Notes under the pieces: model-generated
Seen by the model: the letters and a program-made list of their open reading frames with translations, nothing else
Told to the model about the DNA's origin: nothing
Database searches by the model: none
In this document: one piece after another, positions 29,181 to 39,043 of the stretch
Layout of the letters: every line of letters starts with the position of its first letter
How positions within the stretch are numbered: position 1 is the first letter of the stretch
Assembly (NCBI RefSeq): GCF_014284255.1
Contig: NZ_JACOFV010000002.1
Location: 186,001 to 250,000 of the forward strand
DNA from: Cognatundibacterium jejuense
GTDB lineage: Bacteria; Pseudomonadota; Gammaproteobacteria; Burkholderiales; Burkholderiaceae_D
Direction: 5' to 3'
DNA: 64,000 bases
Position numbers and translations under genes: made by a program

Positions 29181-29801
29181 TTAACCCGCTATGACCGGCG
29201 CGTAATATTCGATCATTCGTTCAAAACCAGCTTGTGCTCTGTCTACGCTACCTGGTTTGCGCAAGAAACGCGCATCATGGTGCAAAGCCAGTATCAAGCC
29301 GTACATTTCATACACAATCTGGTCAGCGTCGACATCCTGGCGCAAATGGCCAAGTTGTATCGCCTGGCTGGCAGCACGCTGTAATGCCCCCTGCCATGCT
29401 TTTACCATACCGACCAATTCATCGCGTATCGGGCCCTGCCTATCGTCATACTCGGCAGCACCACTAATATAAATACAACCCGACGCAATCTCGACCGTAA
29501 CGCGCTTGATCCACAATGCAAACATGGATTGCAAACGCGGTAAACCACGCTCTTCTTTCATGCTTGGATAAAACACCTCTTGTTCGAAGTGATGGTGGTA
29601 AAGCTTTAACACTTCGATTTGCAAATCTTCACGCGAACCAAAATGGGCGAACACGCCAGATTTGCTCATGTTCATTTTGTCGGCCAGCAAGCCTATAGTG
29701 AGCCCCTCTATACCGTCGCGACTGGCGGCGTCGAGTGCTACGTCCAGAATGGCTGCGCGGGTCAACTCCCCTTTACGCATGAATTTCGATGTCATATTCA
29801 T
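29181..29801 (-). CDS. TetR/AcrR-family transcriptional regulator of the fad genes
   Basis: A 206-residue repressor-type protein. The N-terminal helix-turn-helix spans about residues 12-58: RAAILDVALDAASRDGIEGLTIGLLADKMNMSKSGVFAHFGSRED has the classic TetR pattern. A divergent C-terminal ligand domain follows. It is encoded directly upstream of, and in the same direction as, the acyl-CoA dehydrogenase gene, so an acyl-CoA-responsive regulator of this operon is likely but inferred. Start ATG at 29801; an alternative ATG lies two codons in. Confidence 0.9.
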   Translation of the reverse strand: MNMTSKFMRKGELTRAAILDVALDAASRDGIEGLTIGLLADKMNMSKSGVFAHFGSREDLQIEVLKLYHHHFEQEVFYPSMKEERGLPRLQSMFALWIKRVTVEIASGCIYISGAAEYDDRQGPIRDELVGMVKAWQGALQRAASQAIQLGHLRQDVDADQIVYEMYGLILALHHDARFLRKPGSVDRAQAGFERMIEYYAPVIAG

Positions 29802-30125
29802 ATTACTGTATCTATATTGAAATGCTTCACGTTGACACTAACAACATGCAAACTAGTGAATTAATCGAACGCTCGTACTATTAGCCACGGCGCATTAAAA
29901 GTCAAACTGGATTCGCCCTTTAGAGGAGAGTATCTATTTGTTTTCAGATTTGTTTCTTATTAGCAATGTACTTAAAAATCGTTAACCTCAGATGAACTTC
30001 ATAGTTAATCGGCGCTAAAAGCCATTTTTAAACATCCATGCCTGACACGGCTCCTGGTTTCTGATTCTTGCTATCAACTTAAATATGTTACTTCGTAATA
30101 ATTGTCTGCCGTGGAAAAGCTTGCC
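29802..30125. other. Gene-free region upstream of the TetR-fad operon
   Basis: No gene or RNA seen. It must hold the TetR-fad promoter. Partial dyads CACTA...TAGTG (29836-29858) and CGAACGCTCG (29866-29875) are possible operator sites but too imperfect to call. Confidence 0.3.
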
Positions 30126-30503
30126 TCAATCCCACGACACATCCAATTGCCGACGATCACGTTTCGTTGGACGCCCTTGAATATGCGCGGTCGGTTCACG
30201 GAAATATTTTCTATCTTCCGCCGCTTTTTGGCGCTTTTCTAGGCTTGCCAGGGTTTCTTCGTACATCGTCTGTGCCACTGTTGCGGGACCGCGCACCTCT
30301 AATATGCGTAAAACTTTGACCTGCCAGATTTGTTCGCTATGATGAATTTCGATCAGATCACCAATTTTGACGTCATGGGCGGGTTTGACACGCTGCTCGT
30401 TTTGCTGGACACGCCCTAAATCAACCGCATGGGTTGCCAGGCTACGGGTTTTAAAAAATCTGGCTGCCCACAGCCACTTATCGATACGGGTGGTGTTGCT
30501 CAT
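30126..30503 (-). CDS. hslR: S4-domain RNA-binding protein, Hsp15-like
   Basis: Small cytoplasmic RNA-binding protein that in E. coli rescues 50S subunits carrying stalled peptidyl-tRNA after heat shock. The 125-residue product opens with the S4 domain: RIDKWLWAARFFKTRSLATHAVDLGRV, typical of Hsp15. A basic C-terminal tail (RPTKRDRRQLD) follows. Length matches the family. It is monocistronic in this window. Confidence 0.88.
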   Translation of the reverse strand: MSNTTRIDKWLWAARFFKTRSLATHAVDLGRVQQNEQRVKPAHDVKIGDLIEIHHSEQIWQVKVLRILEVRGPATVAQTMYEETLASLEKRQKAAEDRKYFREPTAHIQGRPTKRDRRQLDVSWD

Positions 30504-30977
30504 GGAGACTCACTAACAAATCCAATTATTCAAATTATTCCAATGTTCCGGATTTAATTAACGCACGTTCATTCTATTTTGATGCAATGTATTGCAGGCG
30601 CTGGTCAAATACAAGGCATTTATGTTCAAGAAAAGCGATACTGACAGACTATCTGTGTGGCATCGCAGCATTATGGACAATGGACTGAAAAAAGGATGCC
30701 TAAAGCATCAAATTTGTACTTGGTTATGCGCATTTGAGCACAAGTGTCAATAATTCAATTGTGTAAATTCAACAACAAAAAATTTCCCCGAACCAATTTC
30801 CAGATTATCGTTTGAACGATTCTTACTTGTAGAATTAAATTTATTTTACAATTGTCGCCGCGCCTGTTGTTGCATGTATAGCGACGTTTCCAGGCACTCG
30901 ATATACGCTATATCTGATTGAAATCGCTCTTTGCGTACAACCAGAAATGTGCGCCGCAGTAAGAATCAGGGGGCAAC
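30504..30977. other. Divergent intergenic region between hslR and the PAS-GGDEF gene
   Basis: No gene, terminator or RNA fold that I can support. It should carry promoters in both directions. A short dyad ATCGTTTGAACGAT occurs near 30808-30821. The plus-strand gene has AGGGGG before its ATG. Confidence 0.3.
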
Positions 30978-32729
30978 ATGCAGGGAAACGCTGTTCAGAA
31001 TCTGCTTTTGAACAATATACACATGCCTTTCGATGAGGTTTTGCGGCAGTCCCCCATCGGTATGGCGGTCATCAATTTTGATGGCACTTATGAAGCACTT
31101 AACGAAGTGTATTGCAACATCTATGGCTACACCAAAGCGCAAATGCTCGGGCATTGTTTTACGATGGTGTTTAAGCCTGAAGCCCGTGCTTCTGTACTCG
31201 AATTACATCAGCGTTTTTTAAAAACTGGCGGAATACTCGGTGGGGAGTGGGAAGTACAACGAGCTGACGGTACAGTCTTACATGTTATCAGTGAATCAGC
31301 ACAAGTTCCAGGCATCGACGGTACGATGCGGAGACTGGTTTATGTTACTGACATCACCACCAGAAAAAAAATTGAACGCGACTTAGAGGCCTCACATTTA
31401 TTTGTTCACTCCGTTTTGGATGCGCTGCCAGCGCAGATTTGTGTGCTTGATGAGAAGGGCATCATACTTTCAGCAAATAGTGCCTGGATCAATTTTTTGA
31501 TCTCTAATGGTGGCAACCCTGAGATTCTGCTTAAGCAAACTAGTTACCTCGATTTATGCAAACCAGATGCAAAAGTGACTAACAAAGGTTCTTTAGAGGC
31601 AGAACTATTTTATGAAAAATTACTAGAAGTACTTGCTGGCGATAATAATTATTTTGAAATTGAATATCCATCTCATCTGCCCGATGAGCGTCGCTGGTTT
31701 ATCGCAAGGGTAACTCGCATTCCCAGCGCTGAGCCACCAAGAATTATCGTCTCTCATGACAATGTCACAGCTCTCAAGGTCGCACAAGTAGAGTTGCATG
31801 AATCGCTGACATTCACGCGCAAGCTCATCAATTCTATGCAAGATGGATTCACCGTTCTTGAACGTAACGGAAGAGCATTGGAAGTGAATCCCGCTTTGTG
31901 TCGCATGACAGGTTTTATGGATACAGAACTACTCCGCTCGGGCGCAGGCTTTCCGTACTGGCCGCAAGATGAAAACGATCAATTACAAGCACTACTGCAA
32001 CGAGTCTTGCAAGGTGCTGAAGGCGAAATTGAAGTCTCGTTGATCAGAAAAAATGGCACACGTTTTCCAGCCAATATGACTTTCTCTTGCGTCAAAGATG
32101 AAAATGGCTATCCGATCAATTATATCGCCACCATCAAGGACATCACCGAACGCAAACGGATGGAAGATGACGTGCATCGACTAGCATTTTATGATCCGCT
32201 CACCAATCTGCCTAACCGTCGCCTGTTACATGACCGCATAGAACAGAGCATCGCCGCCGGAAAACGCAGTGGCAATCACGCCGCGCTACTAATGATTGAT
32301 CTGGATAATTTTAAGCCACTCAATGATAATTTTGGACACGATGTAGGCGATTTATTGTTGATCGAAGTCGCCAGCAGATTGCGGTCTTGCGTCAGAGAAA
32401 TCGACACCGTAGCGCGTTTTGGTGGAGATGAATTTGTCGTTATCATCAGCGAGTTACAATCAGAAAGCGGGAACTCGAAAAATCAGGTCACGGTAATCGC
32501 CGAAAAAATCCGTAACGCCTTATGTACGCCTTATATGTTACCAATTCAATACGACGGCAAACCCGAATATATAGAACACAGATGTTCCGCCAGCATTGGT
32601 GTTGCCCTGTTCAATTCACATAATACGACTGAGACGCAGGTCATGAAATGGGCAGATAAAGCGATGTATCAAGCCAAAGATGATGGTCGCAATTTGATTC
32701 GCTTTTATGTTGCACCGAGCCTGCAATAG
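30978..32729 (+). CDS. Cytoplasmic triple-PAS diguanylate cyclase
   Basis: Predicted c-di-GMP synthase of 583 residues without membrane segments. Three PAS domains (about 15-130, 140-265 and 280-395) precede a GGDEF domain. GGDEF is intact at about 482-486, and REID lies five residues before it, fitting the RxxD product-inhibition site, so an active feedback-regulated cyclase is expected. Linkers of the form DITTRKKIERDLEAS and DITERKRMEDDVHRLAFYDPLTNLPNRR are typical. The Shine-Dalgarno AGGGGG supports the start. Input signals are unknown. Confidence 0.93.
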   Translation: MQGNAVQNLLLNNIHMPFDEVLRQSPIGMAVINFDGTYEALNEVYCNIYGYTKAQMLGHCFTMVFKPEARASVLELHQRFLKTGGILGGEWEVQRADGTVLHVISESAQVPGIDGTMRRLVYVTDITTRKKIERDLEASHLFVHSVLDALPAQICVLDEKGIILSANSAWINFLISNGGNPEILLKQTSYLDLCKPDAKVTNKGSLEAELFYEKLLEVLAGDNNYFEIEYPSHLPDERRWFIARVTRIPSAEPPRIIVSHDNVTALKVAQVELHESLTFTRKLINSMQDGFTVLERNGRALEVNPALCRMTGFMDTELLRSGAGFPYWPQDENDQLQALLQRVLQGAEGEIEVSLIRKNGTRFPANMTFSCVKDENGYPINYIATIKDITERKRMEDDVHRLAFYDPLTNLPNRRLLHDRIEQSIAAGKRSGNHAALLMIDLDNFKPLNDNFGHDVGDLLLIEVASRLRSCVREIDTVARFGGDEFVVIISELQSESGNSKNQVTVIAEKIRNALCTPYMLPIQYDGKPEYIEHRCSASIGVALFNSHNTTETQVMKWADKAMYQAKDDGRNLIRFYVAPSLQ

Positions 32730-32749
32730 CAGGTGACGATCAGTGAAAA

Positions 32750-33913
32750 TCAGCCGTAACTTCCAAATGTGGCAAGGCGCATCAATGCGCGGTACACAAG
32801 ATAAGCCGTGCCGTACCATGCACGTTTGTACCACGCTTGATTAACATAATCTTCTATAAATACTTCAACACCATCGGCGACGCCACGCTGCAGTTCAGCG
32901 CTTAACTTTGCAGTAAACGCCTTGTCATGAATGACGATGTTTGCTTCGTGATTGACAAATAAACTCAATCCATCAAAGTTACTCGACCCCACCGTTGCCC
33001 AGTCATTATCTACTACTGCAACTTTGGCATGTAATTGCGTTTTTCGGTACTCGACGATGCGTACACCTTGTCTGAGCAACTTTGGATAATACGAATGTGC
33101 TACCGCGTCTTGCAATACAAATTGTCCGACGCCGATCAGTAGCACCACTTCAACCCCGCGCGAAGCTGCGGCAATCAGGGCACGCCTGAATTTGCGACCA
33201 GGTGCAAAATAAGGCGTGACCAGAATCGCATGTTGATGTGCATTTCCTAATGCATGTAAATACGCTTTTTGAATGGTGGCGCGATTACGCAAGTTATCCC
33301 GCACCAATAAGGCTGCGCGGCTTAAGGATGAGTCTGAAATATGCGCTTCTTCGTTCAGGTTACGTAAAAGAGCGATTCTGGAAAGTAAACCAAGGCGCCC
33401 GGTTTTCCGCCATTGGGCCTCCACTTCCAGATGGACATGGGCGACCAAAGGCCCTTGAATTTGTACCGCAAAATCCCAACGGGGAAACGGTAATACATGC
33501 TCCCAGCCGTCATCAGAAATATGATCATCGATGATATTTAAACCACCCACCATCGCCACTTTTTGATCGATCACCGAAATTTTTCTGTGCGTACGCGCAA
33601 GACCTCGTCGGAACCATCGGTTAAAACAACGACATTGAACTCCACCCGCAATAAGTATCTGGCTTAACTGCAGCGCTTTTTCACGCCCACTTCCCAGCCA
33701 ATCGATGACCACCCTGACCACAACACCGCGCAAAGCAGCCGCAATTAAGGCATCACGTACCAATGAGGCAGTCGCATCATGAGAAAAGATGTACGTTTCC
33801 AGATAAATTTCGCGTTGTGCAGATTCAATCGCTTGAAGTAAGGAAGCAAAGTATTCTCCGCCACAGTGCAAAAGTTGCACATCGTTGCCATCAACGTATT
33901 GGAGTTTCCCCAT
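32750..33913 (-). CDS. clsB: Cardiolipin synthase B-like phospholipase D family protein
   Basis: Membrane-associated phospholipid-synthesising enzyme, 387 residues, with two PLD half domains. The first HKD motif reads HRKISVID (near residue 110), the second HAKVAVVD followed by GSSNFDGLS (near residue 300). The size and the lack of N-terminal membrane helices match ClsB rather than ClsA. It follows the ybhP-like gene by 3 bp, the same pairing as in E. coli, which strengthens the call. Confidence 0.9.
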   Translation of the reverse strand: MGKLQYVDGNDVQLLHCGGEYFASLLQAIESAQREIYLETYIFSHDATASLVRDALIAAALRGVVVRVVIDWLGSGREKALQLSQILIAGGVQCRCFNRWFRRGLARTHRKISVIDQKVAMVGGLNIIDDHISDDGWEHVLPFPRWDFAVQIQGPLVAHVHLEVEAQWRKTGRLGLLSRIALLRNLNEEAHISDSSLSRAALLVRDNLRNRATIQKAYLHALGNAHQHAILVTPYFAPGRKFRRALIAAASRGVEVVLLIGVGQFVLQDAVAHSYYPKLLRQGVRIVEYRKTQLHAKVAVVDNDWATVGSSNFDGLSLFVNHEANIVIHDKAFTAKLSAELQRGVADGVEVFIEDYVNQAWYKRAWYGTAYLVYRALMRLATFGSYG

Positions 33914-33916
33914 AAT

Positions 33917-34741
33917 TTAATTTTCTGGCGTGAATGACTGTGGGAGAAGCAATTCAAGATTTGCCATAATTGGTACATGATCAGACAAGGTATTCCATGG
34001 AGCACCTTTGAGGACTGATACCTGCTCAAGTTGAAACCCGCGTATATACACTCTGTCAAGAGATAAACATGGGAATCCCGCAGGAAAGGTTCGTGCGTGC
34101 ATCGTGCGAGACGGCAAGAAAATATCGCCCAGACCGCGACGAAGAAGCGATCCAGGTTGTTGCTTTCTGTTGAAATCAAACGCTTCTACGACACCAAGAT
34201 GCTGGTACAAGGTGGCGCTAAGACGCTGATTCCAGTCGTTAAAATCTCCGGCAATAATCAATGGCGCGTTCGCTGGCGTATCTCTGATGATGGTATCGAT
34301 TAAAGCTTGTACCTGGCGGCGGCGACTTGCTGCAAACAAGCCAAGATGTATCACGAAACAATGAACATTTGCACCAGCCATATGCACTACGGCATGCAAG
34401 ATACCGCGCTGCTCATAGGCATGGTCTGACACATCGTGGTTGACATGTGAATTGATTGGATAACGACTCAGTAAGGCATTACCGTGATGCCCATGTTCAT
34501 AGACCGCATTCATTCCGTAGGCGACATGGTGCGAATCTCCGGCAAGAAATTCGTGCTGACCAGTGATTGGCCATGAAGGATGTCGCTTCGCATGAATGTC
34601 ATGCTGGCCCTGCACCTCTTGTAAAAAAACCAGATCGGCATTGAGGCTGGCAATAGCCTCTTTCATGCCGTGTATCCGTGCCTGACGCCCAAAAGCACTG
34701 ACACCTTTATGCATGTTATACGTCGCAATCCGTAATTTCAT
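33917..34741 (-). CDS. Endonuclease/exonuclease/phosphatase family protein, YbhP-like
   Basis: A 274-residue metal-dependent hydrolase of the EEP fold. MKLRIATYNMHKG at the N-terminus, FLQEVQG (metal-binding Glu), IIAGDFNDW and the C-terminal SDHVPIM (catalytic Asp-His) are the fold's signature residues. In E. coli the homologous ybhP sits beside clsB, as here. The substrate is unknown; a role in lipid metabolism is suggested only by this linkage. Confidence 0.88.
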   Translation of the reverse strand: MKLRIATYNMHKGVSAFGRQARIHGMKEAIASLNADLVFLQEVQGQHDIHAKRHPSWPITGQHEFLAGDSHHVAYGMNAVYEHGHHGNALLSRYPINSHVNHDVSDHAYEQRGILHAVVHMAGANVHCFVIHLGLFAASRRRQVQALIDTIIRDTPANAPLIIAGDFNDWNQRLSATLYQHLGVVEAFDFNRKQQPGSLLRRGLGDIFLPSRTMHARTFPAGFPCLSLDRVYIRGFQLEQVSVLKGAPWNTLSDHVPIMANLELLLPQSFTPEN

Positions 34742-34769
34742 ACGCTCACCTGATGATAGACATTGTCAC

Positions 34770-35213
34770 TCAGATACGGTCCGGCAATTGCAGGATTGCT
34801 TCCGCATTGGATGCAGAAAAACATTGATCCGCAGCCTCTTTCCAAGGTAGCCATTGATATTGCAGATGTTCACGCGGAGACAATTGCACGTCCAGACGAG
34901 AACTCACACACAAGCCAAAGACATGCTCCGTATTATGCGTGACGCCAGGTGCATAGCGATGCCGCCAAACCGGATATATTTCATAGATGTTTGATGTTTG
35001 CCAATTATGTAGTGAAAATTGGCGGGCATCGATACCGGTTTCCTCACCCACTTCTCTGATTGCCGTCTCCAGCACATCTTCATCCGGCGTGTCTTTCGAT
35101 CCGGTAACCGATTGCCAGAAGCCAGGCTTGTCGGCACGCTCCAACAACAACACATCAAGCTGCGGTGTATAAATAACGACGAGAACTGATTCAGGAATTT
35201 TATAAGCAGGCAT
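34770..35213 (-). CDS. nudB: Dihydroneopterin triphosphate pyrophosphohydrolase
   Basis: Nudix hydrolase of folate synthesis that removes pyrophosphate from dihydroneopterin triphosphate. The 147-residue product has the Nudix box from GSKDTPDEDVLETA to REVGEETGI and the PGFWQSVTGS segment that closely matches E. coli NudB. The start is the ATG at 35213 (MPAYKIPESV), aligning with known NudB; the frame reaches a TTG three codons upstream. It lies downstream of aspS, a common NudB location, with two unrelated genes between. Confidence 0.88.
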   Translation of the reverse strand: MPAYKIPESVLVVIYTPQLDVLLLERADKPGFWQSVTGSKDTPDEDVLETAIREVGEETGIDARQFSLHNWQTSNIYEIYPVWRHRYAPGVTHNTEHVFGLCVSSRLDVQLSPREHLQYQWLPWKEAADQCFSASNAEAILQLPDRI

Positions 35214-35332
35214 TTTTAGCAAAATGAAAACGACAGTTTCTACAGTCTGCTATTTTAGCGCCTTTAGTTGATTCCTATTTTTTATCGTTGCATTCACAAT
35301 CACGAGCAACTGATTTGGCGTTCAGATGACAC

Positions 35333-35365
35333 AAAAAAACCTGCGATCTGAATTAGATAGCAGGC
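35333..35365 (-). terminator. Intrinsic terminator of the Cache protein gene
   Basis: On the minus strand the stem CCTGCTATCT/AGATCGCAGG (one mismatch) is followed by seven T residues, 34 bp past the stop at 35399. Confidence 0.85.
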
Positions 35366-35398
35366 TTTTACGCACTTTGACAGCAATATTAATGTCGT

Positions 35399-35881
35399 TT
35401 ATTTTTCGAAATAGGTACCGACACACAACATCGTGTCCCCTGCTCCACGCTCGCAATACGACTTCTTCAACTCATAGGTCTGATTCGCAGGATTGCTAAA
35501 CTTATAGGGACCATACCACCCCTTAGAAGATGCTTTCACCATGTCTATCATGCCTTTGATAAATGCATTGCCATCGACATCTTTCATTGCAAGCAAATTT
35601 TTGCCCACCATCTTTGGCGTCGCTCCCTGCGCAATACAGGTACCGTCAAAGTTATATGCAAAGACATACAAGTCTTTTTCTTTAAACGCGCCATCTGTAT
35701 GCTCGGTAAAAGCTTTATAAGCCTTCTCCGGCCCGGCGGACTTCACTAGCGCAACAGCTTTTTTAACCATGTCCTGCGCTTCAGCTTCTGTTCCGTGCTC
35801 TGCGGCCATAGCAGAAGCAGAACACATCATCGTCAGAAAAACGGTAGCAAGCCCCAGTTGAATACGAGTTTGTTGTTTCAT
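35399..35881 (-). CDS. Secreted single-Cache-domain protein
   Basis: A 160-residue periplasmic protein. The signal peptide (about 1-27) ends ASAMAA. The rest is one small Cache-type sensor domain (sCache_2-like): DMVKKAVALVKSAGPEKAYKAF, DLYVFAYNFDGTCIAQGA, KGWYGPYKFSNP. There is no membrane anchor or signalling output, so it may bind a small ligand or work with a separate receptor. Two Cys pairs may form disulfides. GAGGAA precedes the ATG and a terminator follows, so it is a single-gene unit. Confidence 0.82.
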   Translation of the reverse strand: MKQQTRIQLGLATVFLTMMCSASAMAAEHGTEAEAQDMVKKAVALVKSAGPEKAYKAFTEHTDGAFKEKDLYVFAYNFDGTCIAQGATPKMVGKNLLAMKDVDGNAFIKGMIDMVKASSKGWYGPYKFSNPANQTYELKKSYCERGAGDTMLCVGTYFEK

Positions 35882-36102
35882 ACTATTTCCTCAAAAAGAA
35901 AAACAATAGACCAAACATTGATTAGTTTCGTTATAGCATGCCAGGCGTGCAATGAACGCGATGACACTAAAATTGACAGATTTTTCGATGCTGCTTTGCA
36001 GCTATTTTCTAAGCATAAGTATGAAATAGCACCTTGAAATGTCTGTGTGCTTACGCACCAAGTTTGATAAAAAACTGTTGTAAATGAAACGCTTTTAAAA
36101 GA

Positions 36103-36132
36103 AAAAGAGCTTGTCGTAACAAGCTCCTTTTA
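36103..36132 (-). terminator. Intrinsic terminator of the lipoprotein gene
   Basis: Stem GAGCTTGT/ACAAGCTC (36108-36115 and 36120-36127) with loop CGTA, flanked by A/T tracts. On the minus strand TTTTTC follows. Confidence 0.85.
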
Positions 36133-36154
36133 TCTCAGATCACAATTTCGACAA

Positions 36155-36958
36155 TTATTTCACCGGCACGGCGGGAGGCAATTCTTTGCTTTGCAACTGA
36201 CGGACCTGTGTCACCAATTTATTATGCGCATCGAGAAATGCGGCAACGATCACCTTCGCTTCATTGGTGTTACTCCAGCCAGCGCCCAGACCACCGCCAG
36301 CGCCACCAAAACTCAAACCTCCAAGACCCAGATCGGTCGTTCTGGCAGAACCAGTTGATGCAGCGATTTGCTCTGTCGTTTCATTGTCGGTCAACAGCAA
36401 AGCAACTTGTGCCTCTTTCAAGGTAACTTTTTCGGCATAGCCGGTCAGATTTTTGAGTACAGGGATCATTCCCAATAATGCAGTAATGCCGCCGCCAGCC
36501 TTGTTTTCTGAGAATGTCAAACTTGGTGTCATCGTGTACTGCGCTTCGTAGCCATTGCCTTTGTGGACAGTGCTATTTTTACGAATAATGCCCTGGTCCT
36601 GCAAGCTTTGTTCCTGCACAACAGCCTTCAATCCGGCAGCACGATCAACCACGCGGAAGCAGCCGCTTTGTTGCGCCAGCAAACGGATCAAAGGAACCGG
36701 TGATTGCGGTAAATTGTATTGTGACAGCACGGTATAGCCGTTCGGGTTTTCGACCAGCGCCAAAGTGGCAACTGGCGCGTCACATTTAACCAGCGTTTTA
36801 CTCGCACCCTTGGCACCAGCCGGACCGGCTGAACCCGTAACTTCTGATGATCCTTGTCCTAATTCAGTCTTCTTTTCGCCACATGCTGTGAGCATGAGTG
36901 TCGCCACGGACAGGGCAAGAAATACGTTCTTTTGATGTTTGGATACGCAAAATTTCAT
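36155..36958 (-). CDS. Probable outer-membrane lipoprotein, CsgG/HfaB-like
   Basis: A 267-residue lipoprotein. The signal peptide ends in the lipobox LTAC (Cys near residue 26). A low-complexity Gly/Ser/Ala linker follows, then a domain resembling CsgG-type assembly proteins: PLIRLLAQQSGCFRVVDRAAGL, a beta-rich core, and YTMTPSLTFSEN. CsgG forms the curli secretion pore. There is also a Gly-rich stretch (DLGLGGLSFGGAGGGLGAG) where CsgG proteins have a membrane loop. No csgA, B, E or F genes are nearby, so curli export itself is not supported. It is monocistronic. Confidence 0.6.
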   Translation of the reverse strand: MKFCVSKHQKNVFLALSVATLMLTACGEKKTELGQGSSEVTGSAGPAGAKGASKTLVKCDAPVATLALVENPNGYTVLSQYNLPQSPVPLIRLLAQQSGCFRVVDRAAGLKAVVQEQSLQDQGIIRKNSTVHKGNGYEAQYTMTPSLTFSENKAGGGITALLGMIPVLKNLTGYAEKVTLKEAQVALLLTDNETTEQIAASTGSARTTDLGLGGLSFGGAGGGLGAGWSNTNEAKVIVAAFLDAHNKLVTQVRQLQSKELPPAVPVK

Positions 36959-37105
36959 AGACTACATCTCACAATGTAAAGAAAATTAGATGCGCTAAAT
37001 TACACGAATTCGATTCGCCTTGTTTGAAAAATATGTAAAAATTGTAACAAATTTTACATCTAGCGCTTGTCTTTTTTAATACTCGTTGCAACTGATTTAC
37101 ATAAT

Positions 37106-37136
37106 AAAAAAGCGAAGCCGCAGCTTCGCTTTTTTT
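37106..37136. terminator. Intrinsic terminator of aspS
   Basis: Perfect stem AAAAAAGCGAAGC/GCTTCGCTTTTTT with loop CGCA, 32 bp past the aspS stop on the minus strand. It is symmetric and would also act on the plus strand. Confidence 0.9.
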
Positions 37137-37167
37137 AATCATGCTAACGACATTGATGCAATGCGTA

Positions 37168-38973
37168 TTAAGCCTTGATAGCTGGCTCTGTCGCGCGCAA
37201 ACGAATATGCAATTCGCGCAATTGTTTTTCATCAACAGCGGAAGGCGCTTGCGTCAACAAACACTGTGCACGTTGCGTTTTCGGGAACGCAATCACATCA
37301 CGAATCGATTCAGCACCAGTCATCATCGTAACAATACGATCCAGACCGAATGCCAGACCACCATGTGGAGGCGCGCCGTATTGCAATGCATCGAGCAAGA
37401 AACCGAATTTCAGACGTTGTTCATCTTCGCTGATTTTCAGCGCATTAAATACTTTCGCTTGTACATCAGCGCGGTGAATACGTACAGAACCACCACCCAA
37501 CTCCCAACCGTTCAACACCATATCGTAGGCTTTAGCGATACATTTGCCCGGATCGGTTTCCATCAAGTCTTCATGACCGTCTTTTGGTGCTGTGAACGGA
37601 TGGTGAGTTGCAGACCAACGATCGTTTTCTTCATCGTGTTCAAACATTGGGAAGTCGATCACCCACAATGGACGCCATGCGTCTTCAAACAAGCCATTCG
37701 CTTTACCGAATTCACTATGTCCGATCTTCACGCGCAACGCGCCGATCGCGTCATTGACCACTTTCGCTTTATCCGCACCGAAGAAAATCAAGTCGCCGTC
37801 TTGCGCGCCTGTTTTTTCCAGAATTTGTGCTAATGCTGCGTCATGGATATTTTTAACGATAGGTGACTGCAAGCCATCACGGCCTTTTGCCAATTCATTG
37901 ACCTTGATGTAAGCCAGACCTTTAGCGCCGTAGATCGCAACAAATTGCGTGTAAGCATCGATTTCAGAACGTGGCATGTTGGACCCACCTGGTACACGCA
38001 TACCAACCACGCGACCATTGACCATGTTCGCTGCACCAGAGAAGACTTTGAAATCAACGTCTTTCATCACGTCAGTCAATTCTGTGAATTGCAACTTCAC
38101 GCGCATGTCTGGTTTATCGGAACCGTACAAGCCCATTGCTTCCGCAAATTCCATGACTGGGAATGGGTTAGGCAAATCAATATCCAGGGTATTTTTGAAT
38201 ACCAGACGAATCATGTTTTCAAACATGTCACGAATCTCTTGCTCGGACATGAATGAAGTTTCGCAATCGATCTGGGTAAATTCTGGCTGACGGTCAGCAC
38301 GCAAATCTTCATCGCGGAAGCATTTGGTGATTTGGTAGTAACGGTCAAAGTTTGCGACCATCAACAATTGTTTGAACAACTGTGGAGATTGTGGCAAAGC
38401 GAAAAATTCTCCAGCGTTCACACGGGATGGCACCAGATAGTCACGCGCACCTTCTGGCGTGGATTTAGTCAACATCGGTGTTTCGATATCGATAAAGCCA
38501 TTCGCATCGAGGAACTTACGCACTTCCATTGCTACTTTATAACGCAGACGTAAGTTGTTTTGCATTTGCGGACGACGCAAATCCAATACGCGATGAGTCA
38601 GGCGAGTTGTTTCAGACAAATTGTCATCATCCAATTGGAACGGTGGCGTGACGGACGGGTTCAGGATTTCAACGTTATGCGCCAGCACTTCAATTTTGCC
38701 GGACTTCAGATTAGCGTTACCAGTACCATCAGGACGGGCACGAACCAAGCCAGTGATGCGTAAGCAGAATTCGTTACGCACTGATTCGGCAGCAGCAAAA
38801 ACGTCGGCACGATCTGGATCGCAAACCACCTGTACCAGGCCTTCACGATCACGCAGATCAATAAAAATCACACCGCCGTGATCTCGACGACGATGCACCC
38901 AGCCGCACAGGCTGACGGTTTGGCCGAGTAATTCCTCAGTAGTGAGGCCGCAGTAATGGGTACGCATGGACAT
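37168..38973 (-). CDS. aspS: Aspartate--tRNA ligase
   Basis: Class II aminoacyl-tRNA synthetase, 601 residues. The N-terminal OB-fold anticodon-binding domain ([23 protein letters not shown]) is followed by the catalytic domain, the bacterial GAD insertion, motif 2 ([19 protein letters not shown]) and motif 3 ([13 protein letters not shown]). The start at 38973 has AGG at a good distance; an ATG two codons in is an alternative. It is followed on the minus strand by its terminator and preceded by the DUF502 gene. Confidence 0.97.
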   Translation of the reverse strand: MSMRTHYCGLTTEELLGQTVSLCGWVHRRRDHGGVIFIDLRDREGLVQVVCDPDRADVFAAAESVRNEFCLRITGLVRARPDGTGNANLKSGKIEVLAHNVEILNPSVTPPFQLDDDNLSETTRLTHRVLDLRRPQMQNNLRLRYKVAMEVRKFLDANGFIDIETPMLTKSTPEGARDYLVPSRVNAGEFFALPQSPQLFKQLLMVANFDRYYQITKCFRDEDLRADRQPEFTQIDCETSFMSEQEIRDMFENMIRLVFKNTLDIDLPNPFPVMEFAEAMGLYGSDKPDMRVKLQFTELTDVMKDVDFKVFSGAANMVNGRVVGMRVPGGSNMPRSEIDAYTQFVAIYGAKGLAYIKVNELAKGRDGLQSPIVKNIHDAALAQILEKTGAQDGDLIFFGADKAKVVNDAIGALRVKIGHSEFGKANGLFEDAWRPLWVIDFPMFEHDEENDRWSATHHPFTAPKDGHEDLMETDPGKCIAKAYDMVLNGWELGGGSVRIHRADVQAKVFNALKISEDEQRLKFGFLLDALQYGAPPHGGLAFGLDRIVTMMTGAESIRDVIAFPKTQRAQCLLTQAPSAVDEKQLRELHIRLRATEPAIKA

Positions 38974-39043
38974 ATTTCTTACCTGTCTGTATTCAAAATT
39001 AAAAATGGTTTGATAGGGTCAATTGGGTCAATTAAGCTATCAA

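Noticed and set aside
29836..29877. Candidate TetR operator dyads upstream of the fad regulator
   Set aside because: The dyads are imperfect and short; a single sequence cannot separate them from chance.
36969..37833. Frames overlapping and opposite aspS
   Set aside because: Shadows of aspS or of its AT-rich flank, without ribosome sites or recognisable domains.
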